The position numbers and the translations under genes are program-made. Shown piece by piece: positions 1 through 9,312 of a DNA stretch of 64,000 nt (its first letter is position 1; the number at the start of each line of letters is the position of its first letter). This DNA is from Nemertoderma westbladi (Eukaryota > Xenacoelomorpha > Nemertodermatida > Nemertodermatidae). The stretch covers positions 18,498 to 82,497 of the forward strand of contig JAUCBJ010002518.1 in NCBI GenBank assembly GCA_032718475.1, given 5' to 3'. A model generated the notes under the pieces. The model saw nothing but the letters and a program-made list of their open reading frames with translations, searched no databases and was not told the DNA's origin.

Positions 1-306
1 AGTAGTTAGATTGAACGTTATTTTGTTGTCCCTTTTTAAAAGTTTGAAACCGTGGTTGGAGGAATGAAGTTTATTATCGTCGAGGGTTTGATATTGTCCA
101 TCGTGAAGTTCGTAGCAGGCGCGGAAAATAAAGTGCGCGTAGTTTGCTGGAATCGGGATGGGTTGGTTTAAGGTTGTATTTATCGTTAACGGGAAGAGTT
201 TGTTCGCCGGATCGAAATATAGACCAAACGATTTGTCTTGTAGCATAAACTGATTTTCGTTGCAAACCAGATCGTTGCTTGAATAGCTGATTTCTGAATG
301 TGCCAT
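1..306 (-). CDS. Partial hypothetical ORF at the inner edge of the M1 terminal repeat
   Basis: An open minus-strand frame begins at ATG 306-304 and runs 102 codons to the left window edge without a stop. I do not recognise the product; it begins MAHSEISYSS and shows no obvious signal peptide or membrane segment in the visible part. The start is chosen because it is the first ATG downstream of a TATA-like box (minus strand, 436-425) and a CCAAT box (about 463-450). The promoter is shared with the ORF at 8164 and the zinc-finger gene at 10420, so this is probably a gene of the mobile element M1 rather than a host gene. An unspliced endogenous virus-like gene is possible but unproven. Confidence 0.55.
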   Translation of the reverse strand, partial: MAHSEISYSSNDLVCNENQFMLQDKSFGLYFDPANKLFPLTINTTLNQPIPIPANYAHFIFRACYELHDGQYQTLDDNKLHSSNHGFKLLKRDNKITFNLTT

Positions 307-424
307 TGTGATTGTGTACCGGTAACTCGTTTAGGAAATAAAAATAAATAAATACTTTTACGAAAATAATTAAAACTTTTCAGGAAAACAAAGAGACAAT
401 GATTGGGAATGTGGTGAATGGGGG

Positions 425-523
425 CTATTATAGAGGGGGCTAGAATGGGTTAGCCAATCAGGGAACAGGAGGGAGAAAAGACTGTATAATTAAACCAATC
501 AGAGAGCAGCTTTGATGACGTCA
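425..523 (-). promoter_or_regulatory. M1 terminal-repeat promoter (TATA, CCAAT, CRE-like)
   Basis: On the minus strand this holds CTCTATAATAG (436-425), ATTGGCT (about 457-451), a second ATTGG near 499, and the palindrome TGACGTCA at 516-523, a perfect CRE. The TATA box lies about 120 bases before the ATG at 306. Related copies occur at 7989-8024, near 10550-10600 and near 42120-42150. Confidence 0.5.
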
Positions 524-550
524 CATCAGGCGAGATAATGATTGCCCAAT

Positions 551-588
551 GTTATTCAATGGTAGGCAGAGTGGCGCCATTGAATAAC
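551..588. repeat. Conserved hairpin, 12-bp perfect arms
   Basis: Arms GTTATTCAATGG (551-562) and CCATTGAATAAC (577-588) enclose 14 bases. The same two arms occur at 7894-7905 and 7920-7931 in the other terminal repeat, also with a 14-base but different loop. Confidence 0.6.
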
Positions 589-679
589 GAAGACAAAGGG
601 GCCGCGAGAGGAAAGATTATAAAGTTAACGATAAGGGATCTATAAACCATAGAGCTAGAAATAGACATTATGTCATAGT

Positions 680-1297
680 GATCTCATTGGTAATATAAAA
701 ACTAATTAATCTAAAAATAGAAATCAATATATAAAATAAAAGTAATACAATTAATTAATTTAAAATAAAGTACAAATGAATAAATAAAGTAAAATAGAAT
801 ACAAATAATTAATTAAAATTAAATATAAATAAATAGGTATTAATGAATAAAAGAAACATACCGGTATTACAACTATCGGTGGGTGTAACATACCGGTATT
901 ACAACTACCGGTAGGTGTAACAGAGGGGGCGGGGCGCTTGGATACAACTATTATTAATAAGCTGTTGCTTGGTTAAAGCTAATTGGGGGTCAAAGGTCAA
1001 AGGTCAACGATAAAGCTGTCTGGAGTAATTAGTTAGCAGTAGGGGAGCTGTATACCCTAGGGCTAAATAAGGCTGCAAGTCTATGGTTAGATGCTTCCAA
1101 TAATGATCTCATTTAGTAGCGGTAAGTAATATAAAAACTAATTAATCTAAAAATAGAAATCAATGTATAAAGTAAAAGTAATACAATTAATTAATTTAAA
1201 ATAAAGTACAAATGAATAATTAATTTAAAATTAAATATGAATAAATAAAGGTAAATAAAATATAGATAATTAATTAAAATTAAATATAAATAAATAA
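680..1297. repeat. Duplicated AT-rich block inside M1 end
   Basis: An AT-rich segment (680-835) is repeated at 1105-1297, both starting GATCTCATT and running through TAATATAAAAACTAATTAATC. Between them are two tandem copies of a unit starting TACCGGTATTACAACT (about 860-920) and the DR1 sites. No coding sequence is visible. Confidence 0.6.
987..1006 (+). promoter_or_regulatory. Triple AGGTCA direct repeat (DR1-type)
   Basis: Three nuclear-receptor half-sites, GGGTCA, AGGTCA and AGGTCA, are each separated by one A. This spacing is the DR1 arrangement bound by RXR/HNF4-type receptors in animals. A two-half-site version sits at the equivalent place of the M2 end (7647-7659, inverted). Function is inferred from motif only. 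Confidence 0.4.
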
Positions 1298-1632
1298 CAG
1301 AGCTGTGGTGTCACTTATGACACCCTCTTGAGCCGGCTCTGCGACAGTTGGACAACACTGATGACCCATTGTGTGTCAGGGCGCTAATCAGTCTGATTAA
1401 TTAGGATAATCAATTAAACCCTAATAGGACACATGTTAGGGTTTAATTGTACTAATTAATTGATGACACCTGTCAATTAGGGTCTAATTAGCCTAATTGG
1501 GAGGTGCCACCCAGACAGTCTGGCGCCAATGACACCCAATGACACCCATAGGGTGATAATTGGGTGTCATATGACACCCAATGGGTGTCAGTTGGGTCCA
1601 ACTGTCGCAGAGCCGGCCAAGACCCTACTACT

Positions 1633-1850
1633 AACACCGACAATATGGAATGCCCTGCCTCAAGAAATTCGAGAATCCGAAACGTTACAAAAAGTCACTA
1701 AAAACTCATTATTTAAATCTGGAATACAATAACTAGAAATTTTTAACTTGAGTGTATTACTAGCTTTATCTGTGCTTTTAATAATTGATTGCGCCTTGCA
1801 TAAACTCTGATAAGGCGCTATATAAATATTATATATTACTATTATTATCA
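1633..1850 (+). mobile_element. 3' end of a LINE (non-LTR retrotransposon)
   Basis: The plus strand encodes a short tail, TIWNALPQEIRESETLQ..., ending at TAA 1730-1732. This pattern (WN-LP-EIR-S then a basic end) is typical of the C-terminus of CR1/Jockey-type LINE ORF2. The 3' UTR has the usual short hairpin (GCGCCTTGC...AAGGCGC) and ends in an ATT-rich simple repeat near 1850. The rest of the element is cut off at the M1 end, so M1 probably inserted into it. Confidence 0.6.
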
Positions 1851-2012
1851 GTTAATCCCAAGATTCAGGAAGAGGTAAACTTCAGTCATCAATTTTTTAA
1901 CAATAACTTACTTCGCCTATGCTATGTGCACATTATACTTCCAATCATTTGTGTTTGCCAGTGTTCAAATGTCTTATTGTGATAATTGTTGATTACTATT
2001 TCCTAAATATAG

Positions 2013-2212
2013 GTAGAGCTCACAACATTGGATTGCTCCTAAATATCGAATCCTACGATTATTCTCCACAATATGGCGCCAATGCATCGGCATACCAACC
2101 TGCAGCATTTTATTTAGCAATACATGGAACAGATGCGATACCTGATTTCTCTTCATCAACTTTTACTCTGAATGGAGGCTCCAGCACTAAAATTGGCATA
2201 AACATGCGACTG
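2013..2212 (+). CDS. DEG/ENaC-family channel, extracellular-domain exon (a)
   Basis: This is an exon of a degenerin/epithelial sodium channel family gene, a trimeric plasma-membrane cation channel with a large extracellular domain. It reads GRAHNIGLLLNIESYDY...GFYLAIHG-type sequence: the family pattern 'GL.L.L.....Y........ G....IH' and then NGGSS-KIGI before the exon end, corresponding to the finger/palm region after TM1. The acceptor is ATATAG at 2007-2012 and the donor GTAAGT at 2213. The exon begins in phase 1 and ends in phase 0, matching the next exon. Earlier exons (TM1) are presumably left of the window, beyond element M1. The exact subfamily (ASIC, FaNaC, degenerin) cannot be decided. 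Confidence 0.75.
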
Positions 2213-2587
2213 GTAAGTGAATTAGGAACCGAGAGTTTACTTACGGTAAGAATTTGTCAAGGCTGGCTGACAGCCCTAATAATTTCCAGGTGCATAGTAG
2301 GCCAGTCCATATGCTTAGCTACACCACCCATCCAAAAAAAACGTCATAGACGCAATGTACCAGCTGGTGCTCATGACATTTTTTGATGGGCCTTAGTGCC
2401 TGAGTACTAACAGTGGCCCAAGTGGCCCTAAATTCTAGGTAGTATCTGAGGGAATAAGACCCCATTTCCGATTTTATTGTTTTCATATTCATAAATGACT
2501 CTCAGATTTATAACCAGAAATTCTGATTTGTAACCAGGAACTCGTAACCGCTTTCGTAACCAAAAAATTCGTAAGAAATAGTCAGTT

Positions 2588-3790
2588 CCCTTATAGGTAC
2601 CCTTATAGGTACCCTTATCGGACCCTTATCGGACCCTTATCGGACCCTTATAGGTACCCTTATAGGTACCCTTATCGGACCCTTATCGGACCCTTATAGG
2701 TACCCTTATAGGTACCCTTATCGGACCCTTATCGGACCCTTATAGGTACCCTTATCGGACCCTTATCGGACCCTTATCGGACCCTTATAGGTACCCTTAT
2801 CGGACCCTTATAGGTACCCTTATAGGTACCCTTATCGGACCCTTATCGGACCCTTATCGGACCCTTATAGGTCCCCTTATCGGACCCTTATAGGTACCCT
2901 TATAGGTACCCTTATCGGACCCTTATCGGACCCTTATCGGACCCTTATAGGTACCCTTATCGGACCCTTATAGGTACCCTTATAGGTACCCTTATCGGAC
3001 CCTTATAGGTACCCTTATAGGTACCCTTATCGGACCCTTATAGGTACCCTTATAGGTACCCTTATCGGACCCTTATCGGACCCTTATCGGACCCTTATAG
3101 GTCCCCTTATCGGACCCTTATAGGTACCCTTATAGGTACCCTTATCGGACCCTTATCGGACCCTTATCGGACCCTTATAGGTACCCTTATCGGACCCTTA
3201 TAGGTACCCTTATAGGTACCCTTATCGGACCCTTATCGGACCCTTATCGGACCCTTATAGGTACCCTTATCGGACCCTTATAGGTACCCTTATAGGTACC
3301 CTTATCGGACCCTTATCGGACCCTTATCGGACCCTTATCGGACCCTTATCGGACCCTTATCGGACCCTTATCGGACCCTTATCGGACCCTTATAGGTCCC
3401 CTTATCGGACCCTTATAGGTACCCTTATAGGTACCCTTATCGGACCCTTATCGGACCCTTATCGGACCCTTATAGGTACCCTTATCGGACCCTTATAGGT
3501 ACCCTTATAGGTACCCTTATCGGACCCTTATCGGACCCTTATCGGACCCTTATAGGTACCCTTATCGGACCCTTATAGGTACCCTTATAGGTACCCTTAT
3601 CGGACCCTTATCGGACCCTTATCGGACCCTTATCGGACCCTTATCGGACCCTTATCGGACCCTTATCGGACCCTTATCGGACCCTTATCGGACCCTTATC
3701 GGACCCTTATAGGTACCCTTATCGGACCCTTATCGGACCCTTATCGGACCCTTATCGGACCCTTATCGGACCCTTATCGGACCCTTATAT
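2588..3790. repeat. 11/12-bp minisatellite in channel intron 1
   Basis: About 1.2 kb of tandem CCCTTATCGGA (11 bp) and CCCTTATAGGTA (12 bp) units with few variants. The two monomers alternate in a recurring order of seven (12,12,11,11,11,12,11), giving a higher-order period of about 80 bp through much of the array. It fills most of the intron between exons a and b (2213-4001). No coding sequence. Confidence 0.95.
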
Positions 3791-4001
3791 GCCCGTCACT
3801 AGTTTTAATTTGTTGGGAAATCTTAGATATTTTCAATTTTAAATCATAAAATTTCGTTGAGAGTAGCTGTAGAGTAGCTGTAGTGCCATTTGTTTGTTAA
3901 TGATGATTGATAATGGCGATACTTATTTATCATCACGGGACTTTACAAAGACTTATATTAAACGTGTATTAATATAATGTAATAATGTTTATATATTTTA
4001 G

Positions 4002-4212
4002 TTTCGACGAATTAACACATTGGGTTCGAGTTGCATAAAGGAAAACACTCTCCAATATTACAAAGAGTATTCTCTATCAACATGTATAAGTGAATGCGAA
4101 GCAAAATACCTAATCAATAAATGTGGCTGTGCTGAAGAAACTTTTGGTGCGAATTTTACCAATGTAAGAAAATGTTTCCCAAATGATTTAGGAGAATGCA
4201 CCTTCCCAACGC
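4002..4212 (+). CDS. DEG/ENaC-family channel, cysteine-rich exon (b)
   Basis: This continues exon a of the same channel. It reads FRRINTLGSSCIKEN...YSLSTCISECEAKYLINKCGC..., the family's 'G.C.......YS...C...C........C.C' thumb-region cysteine pattern, ending ECTFPT. Acceptor TTTTAG is at 3996-4001 and donor GTAAGT at 4213-4218. It begins in phase 0 and ends in phase 1 (first base of a split codon at 4212), which fits exon a upstream and exon c at 50702 downstream. The cysteines would form the disulphide ladder seen in ASIC structures. All visible residues are open and conserved, so the gene is probably functional despite the 46.5 kb intron that follows. Confidence 0.85.
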
Positions 4213-4218
4213 GTAAGT

Positions 4219-4875
4219 ATGAAACAAATGCATTGATTCAACAAGAACCATACCAGAAATAAACCTAACAAACATACACATTTATTATCTCTGCACAATG
4301 CATGAAAGTTATAAGGGGAAAAAGGAAGTGGGAAAACAGAAACTGCAACAACCATGGAGAATCAGGCAGCAGGACCTCAATTCCACTGTCCGCGCTCGTT
4401 TGACCTATTAGTAATGTATTCCCACCCATGATATTGAAAATATCATTCTGTTCGTTCGAAGGTTGCGTTCAGTTTTGCCTATGGCTGCCATAATCACAAA
4501 CTGTAGTTAATGAATGACGCAATAGAGATATTACATTGGCATACCGTTGTTGCCCTCCTCCACATGAGATAAACAGTACGTTGTACAATTTCGTCTAATT
4601 ATTATAAATTAAAATGGCCTTCAGCAAACGAGAATTCGAGAAATATTTGAATGCCTCACCATATACTCACACAGAATATCTCACCTGTTTCTCAACGAAA
4701 TTTAGACATTGTTACTAGTCATTGTATTTTACATATTTGGCATCCTTGTAATGCAAGTGTTATGTCATGGTATCTAGGCTAGTAGACGTAGTATGAGTCG
4801 CTTTCGTCCTAGATACCAATCGGGGGTGGTAGGTAATACAGTTAGGTATTACTTGTCGAAGGGGTCTTAATAGCT
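4219..4875. other. Intron sequence without a recognised gene
   Basis: No coding similarity is seen. One perfect 10-bp inverted repeat, GGTATCTAGG (4769-4778) and CCTAGATACC (4808-4817), lies just before the LINE fragment. Confidence 0.6.
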
Positions 4876-5745
4876 CTGGATCTCAGTGAAAACTCAACTG
4901 GACTTTATCTTCACATATTGACAGTGTATTGCCTGATAACCTTTTAGAAGTAAATGTGTCTGAGTCTGTACTCCCAGATATTCCCATTGGTGATATCTCC
5001 TTTGCTGAAGTGAAGGCTGCTGCAAAGAGCATTAAGACCAATCGTGCCAGTGGAGTAGATGGTGTTCCCCCTGAGGTCTTTAAAATACCTGAGTGTTTGG
5101 AGTCATTTATCCCATCATAGTAGACATGTACCGAACAACAAGAGTCCCACAAGAAATGAAAACAAATAAGTTGGTGCCAGTTCCCAAGAAGGGCAACCTA
5201 ACACTCTATGGTTATTTTCGGGGAATCTCATTGATCTCGATTGCTGCAAAGCTATACTATAGAATTCTATTAAATCGCATCAGGGATCCCAGTGAGAGAC
5301 TGCTCCGTGGAAATCAGAATGCATTCCGCAAAGCTTTTGGGACCAAGGAGCCCATTTTAAGACAGACATCTGACTGTTATCTTTGTTGACTTCTTCAAGG
5401 CCTTTGATTCAGTATCTTGCTCACGTATGTTCAGCATGCTTTCATTATGTGGGATTCCTGATGAAATTATTGCAGCAATCAGATCAGTATACGATGGTTC
5501 GACAACATTTGTGTCTACTGTTGATGGTGACACAGAGCCATTCGAAGTGTTATGGGGAGTCCTCCAGGGAGACACACTTGCACCATTCTTATTCAAAAGT
5601 GTGGCTGACTATGTTCTATGCATGTCCTTAGATCATCATAATGATGATGGGTGTGGGATGATGGTAACTCCACCTACTGGCTCCAGAAGTCGAGGAAATC
5701 CTGCCAAGTACCTAACTGATCTAGACTTTGCTGATCACTACAGGG
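4876..5745 (+). pseudogene. LINE reverse-transcriptase fragment, frameshifted
   Basis: Three plus-strand frames in succession (4929-5120, about 5093-5389, 5383-5745) carry non-LTR reverse-transcriptase motifs: NRASGVDGVPPE (RT0/1), LVPVPKKGN...FRGISLIS (block 2), FVDFFKAFDSV (block A with catalytic Asp) and GVLQGDTLAPFLF (block B). The catalytic YxDD block is only approached (LDFADHY at about 5716-5740, one Asp replaced) before the similarity ends. Two frameshifts and truncation at both ends make it inactive. A related LINE 3' end is inserted at 20900-21401. The clade is uncertain. Confidence 0.85.
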
Positions 5746-5759
5746 TTCACAGCTGCTCC

Positions 5760-6020
5760 TCACCTCCTAAATGTTTTGTTTGTCCTCTTCATTATTAAGA
5801 GTTCAACTAGTTGGTCTTTTATTGCTTGTTTACATTGATCGATTTCCGCGTCTTTGAATTTGCATGATCGAGCTAGGTTTCTCAGAGCAAGATAGCAATC
5901 CTCTATGGATTCGCCCTCATCCTGGTGTCTTAGGCGAAATGTTCGTCGTTCCATTTTATTCCATTTACTCTTGTTAATTTTATATTTTATCCCAATCACT
6001 TTCGGTTTCGCTCTCATCAT
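5760..6020 (-). pseudogene. Retroelement gag fragment
   Basis: The minus frame encodes ERRTFRLRHQDEGESIEDCY..LRNLARSCKF followed by I.DQLVELL. This is the Ty3/gypsy-type gag (retrotransposon_gag family) pattern 'F..R.Q..GESI.DF...LR.LA..C.F.......I.D.LV'. No protease or reverse transcriptase follows on that strand, so it is a fragment adjoining the LINE remnant. The open frame extends left to 5760 only. Confidence 0.6.
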
Positions 6021-6178
6021 CGTAATATTTGGTAATACATTCTTTCACACGAACTGCACTATCACGTTTACTTACTCTAGGTTTACTTTCAGTTTCATTA
6101 ACTTGTATTTCTGTCGATATTGGATGAGGAATGATATCTTTGATATCCTTCATCTTACACTCTAAATTATAAAGTCTC

Positions 6179-6672
6179 TTAAGGGGGGGGGGGGGACATT
6201 TTCAAAGTGTTCAAAAAACCTTTCAAACGAGCCATAAATTATCGAATTTGGGTGAAAAACGGCGGAGGAGTAGTATTTTGAAAAATGGAAATATCGTGAA
6301 ATGTAATTCCGAGATAATTTGCTTTAAAATTTGAACCTTCCCGCTCAAACCTGACTGTCTGTAGTCTGTTAATCGGTCAGTAATGATTGACACTATGGCT
6401 TCATACCAACTCACTAAAATTATCAATATGGGGGTTTTCGGGGTCGGTGATTTCGTTTCTGATGTCAGTTTTAATGTTTGGTGGCATCTCATATGTCTGT
6501 CTTCTAAATTTTGACGGACAAACTGATAGACTGAAAGACAGCGATCTCGCCAAGCTGTTTCAAGATTTGAACTCCCCATTAAATTCTGCATCAGATGAAA
6601 TAGAAAACCAAAAATGTGAAAATTTTACCCAAGGAGGGGGGTACCCCCCCCCCCCCCCCCCCCTCCCCTTAA
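6179..6672. mobile_element. Candidate TTAA-flanked MITE with poly-G/poly-C ends
   Basis: A segment of 486 bp begins with 13 G (6183-6195) and ends in a C-rich run (about 6644-6668). It is bounded on both sides by TTAA (6179-6182 and 6669-6672), the target duplication of piggyBac-like transposons. Just inside the G/C runs both ends carry an ATTTTCA-like motif in inverted orientation. No coding sequence is credible. Confidence 0.4.
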
Positions 6673-7269
6673 TGGGACGTTTCGAATAACCTGTGCTAAT
6701 TTTCACGGTGAGGCATATTGATGTTTCCATCAATCCCAGGGTGAACTGCGGTTATAAATCCAAGAGGCCATTGCATACGGGGTGCGTTGCCTTTAATTGG
6801 CTTAACGATGACAACCACTCCTATGTTAGGGATAATCAGATTCTTAGTTGTAGACCAACAACGATATTCGCACAAACTTGTAAGATATTCCAGAATTTTC
6901 AGGATTAAGGCTTAAGAATTTTCATTCTTAAGAGGAACGATTTAATCTTATTATGGCTAAATTGCTAGATGATACGAAAGTGGAAGAATTATCGCTTATC
7001 ATTCGATTCGGAGTGCCACGGCGGCTTATGAATCTACGAATTTACATTGCAAGGAAAGTTTATAATTTCACCAAAATGTTAGTAAAGATTTTTCGCATAA
7101 TGATATTGGGTTTGCTTTATTGATTTCAGTTTGAAACAACAATAGTTTACGTTACAACAGCTACTTCGGGGACGAGGCTTTTTTTAGGTCGACAAATCCA
7201 ATTGGCGAGGTTACATGCCCTCGTTTAGTAGATAAGTCGTTAAAAAATCAGACAAATTTCGGTTGCACT
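6673..7269. other. Intron sequence, nothing recognised
   Basis: AT-rich sequence with short ORFs of no recognisable similarity. It ends at the GGAAAC duplicated by M2. Confidence 0.5.
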
Positions 7270-7275
7270 GGAAAC

Positions 7276-8163
7276 AGTAGTAGGGTCTTGGGCGGCTTTG
7301 TCACAGTTGGACCCCATTCATGACTCATCGATGAGTCACAACACCCATAGAGTGTCATTGGGTGTCATTGGCGCCAGACAGTCGGGGTGTCACCCCCCAA
7401 TTAGGCTAATTAAACCCTAATTGAAGGGTGTCATCAATTAATTAGTACATTTAATCCCAAATATGTGTCTTACGATTCCTAATTAGGGTTTAATTGTTTA
7501 TGCTAATTAATCAGACCGACTAGCGCCCTAACACCTAATGGGTCATGAGTGATGTCCAACCATCACCTAGAGGCCCAGGTGGGTGTCATAAGTGACACCT
7601 CTGCTGTTTCCTAACTTCTTTAGCTATATCTAAGCAGCTTTAATGTTGACCTTTGACCCCAAGCAGCTTTAACCAAGCAGCAGGTTTTTAAAATTGGTTG
7701 TATCCAAGCCCCCCCCCCCCCCCCCCCCCCCCCCTCGTGACACCTCTGATAAGTAATTACACTTAGCTGTTTCCAAGCGCCCCATCCCCTCATCCAATAG
7801 ACTCTAATAATCCTATACTAATTAGCATAGGGTCCTCTATAGTAACCTATTTCTGTTATACCCCAAGGGTAATGAACCAACGGTCTTATCTTCGTTATTC
7901 AATGGTGCCTCTTTGGCTGCCATTGAATAACATTGGGCATGCCACAACTGGCCTCCCTCGAGTTCTGATTGGCTGCCTAACGCGCTCCGATTGGCTAATC
8001 AATTCTAGCCCCCCTCTATAATAGCCCTCGTTCACCGTATTCCCATTCATTATCTAATTTTTATTATTGAAAAGTTTTAGTTATTTTTCTTAAAAGTATT
8101 TATTTATTTATTTAATATCTTTCTTAAAGTAAGTATTTATTGTTACAATTATGTTATTGTATT
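7276..8163. repeat. Left terminal inverted repeat of M2
   Basis: About 890 bp homologous, inverted, to 307-1632. It contains GGGTGTCA palindromes, a DR1 pair (TGACCT-T-TGACCC, 7647-7659), a long poly-C run (about 7711-7734), the conserved hairpin (7894-7931) and the CCAAT/TATA promoter. The right end of M2 keeps only about 180 bp of it (44006-44186). Confidence 0.65.
7989..8024 (+). promoter_or_regulatory. M2 left-end promoter
   Basis: GATTGGCT (CCAAT box, 7989-7996) is followed by CTCTATAATAG (TATA, 8014-8024), with the ATG about 140 bases further on. Sequence and spacing match the M1 promoter. Confidence 0.5.
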
Positions 8164-8241
8164 ATGGATAATTTAAATCGCCGCGATTCCGATTACCCCA
8201 CTCTAGGTAAACCGAGGATAGTAATAGATTTTCAATATTAA
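8164..8241 (+). CDS. 25-codon ORF at inner edge of M2 left TIR
   Basis: The ATG at 8164 is the first after the TATA box and opens a frame of 25 codons ending at TAA 8239-8241. The peptide starts MDNLNRRDSDYPTL. It lies at the same place relative to the terminal repeat as the ORF at 1-306 but shows no similarity to it. A donor-like TAG|GTAAAC at about 8201 could join it to another exon; otherwise it is a truncated gene remnant. Function unknown. Confidence 0.3.
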   Translation: MDNLNRRDSDYPTLGKPRIVIDFQY

Positions 8242-8269
8242 ACTATTCATTCGCGGGACAAACAATCCA

Positions 8270-8420
8270 CCAGCGCTACTGATGTTCCCCAGTCTGCCGC
8301 TAGAGGGCGAAATGTTTGATAGTGAAAACCTGATTTCATTCGATTGCTTTTAAACCATTTAGGTGAAACTTGGTAGACATCTACTATCTCATAGGCTATA
8401 CTTTACTGAGGAGGTTGATC
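8270..8420. repeat. Module repeated at 11730-11840 and 11970-12063 (inverted)
   Basis: The motif CCGCTAGAGGGCGAAATGT (plus, about 8295) recurs inverted near 11755 and, more diverged, near 11990, each time beside ACTACTCTGTGACTC-type or matching flank. It is a dispersed repeat bordering the palindromic arrays. Confidence 0.6.
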
Positions 8421-8500
8421 GACCCGCAGTTGTCCCTGTCTGCTGCTAAAGACTCGAATTTAAGACCTGAGGCACTCCTAAAGTCTCGAGTTTTAGGTCT

Positions 8501-8862
8501 GAGCCACAGATTATGCCTCACTGAGACACAGACTATGCCTCACACTGAGGCACAGACTATACCTCACTGAGGCGCAGACTATGCCTCACTGAGGCACAGA
8601 CTATGCCACACTGAGGCCGGGTCTATGCCTCACTGAGGCACTGAGGCACAGACTATGCCTCACTGAGGCTAAGACTATGCCTCACTGAGGCACAGACTAT
8701 GCCTCACTGAGGCACTAAGGCACAGAATATGCCTCACTGAGGCACTGAGGCACAGACTGTGCCTCTCTGAGGCTCAGACTATGCCTCACTGAGGTACTGA
8801 GGCACAGACTATGCCTCTCTGAGGCTCAGACTATGCCTCACTGAGGCACTGAGGCACAGATT
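8501..8862. repeat. Palindromic minisatellite, array 1
   Basis: Tandem units of TGAGGCACAGACTATGCCTCAC type; each is close to a perfect palindrome because GAGGCATAG and CTATGCCTC are complementary. Related arrays are at 10881-11515, 12064-12279 and 43243-44005, in both orientations. Confidence 0.9.
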
Positions 8863-8879
8863 AAGGGTCTAAGGCCTTC

Positions 8880-8940
8880 AAGCTGATCATTTGCTTAGTT
8901 TTCTAATTAGAAGGTCGTGTGTTCGAACCCTAGAAGAGCA
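8880..8940 (+). repeat. tRNA-like segment (SINE-type), copy 1
   Basis: AAGGTCGTGTGTTCGAACCC resembles the variable loop and T-arm/B-box of a tRNA. The 5' half is too degenerate to fold as a tRNA, so this is a tRNA-derived repeat, not a gene. Copies are at 12298-12356 and, inverted, at 43182-43242, always next to a palindromic array. Confidence 0.5.
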
Positions 8941-9312
8941 TTATTCTTTTTCTTAGCTCTAGGCTGACTCTAGTGTACACATACTTTGACTCTCCCAGCT
9001 ATAGTGATAGTATGCAACCTTGGGAGTTAATGCGCTGTCTTACGAGTAAAGGCCAAGAGATTAGACTTCAGGTTGCCTCCATTGATTTACTCTTCTTAAC
9101 TTTATAAAATAACTCAACCCTTATTTAAAGTTTTAAAAATTATGTCTTAGTAGACCAATTTTCCAAAGAATATTATAAAAACATATAATTTCTTGAATAA
9201 ATAGACCTAATAGTAATAAATATTGTGGGGTAAATACATTTATAATACTAATATAATTATTATGGATAAATAGCCCTAATACTATTATGAAAGGAACTCA
9301 AACAAACAAATG

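Larger units (their letters stand above)
307..1632. mobile_element. Right terminal repeat of TIR element M1
   Basis: Read inward from 1632, this end starts AGTAGTAGGGTCTTGG and matches, inverted, the left end of M2 at 7276. Both contain the same ordered modules: short palindromes built on GGGTGTCA, an AT-rich section, DR1 half-sites, a 12-bp-arm hairpin, CCAAT and TATA boxes, then an ATG. The left half of M1 is outside the window. The 6 bases after the end are AACACC; the partner duplication cannot be seen. Long promoter-bearing terminal repeats fit Maverick/Polinton-like elements, but that class is an inference. Confidence 0.6.

Noticed and set aside
2588-3790. Possible CRISPR or telomeric array
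   Set aside because: Units are contiguous without unique spacers, and the monomers are not telomere repeats; the setting is an animal intron.
6223-6591. 122-codon minus ORF
   Set aside because: It lies inside the TTAA-flanked repeat, has no family similarity and looks like simple-repeat translation.
8880-8940. Functional tRNA gene
   Set aside because: Only the T-arm/B-box half is recognisable and no complete cloverleaf can be drawn; three similar copies sit in mobile DNA.
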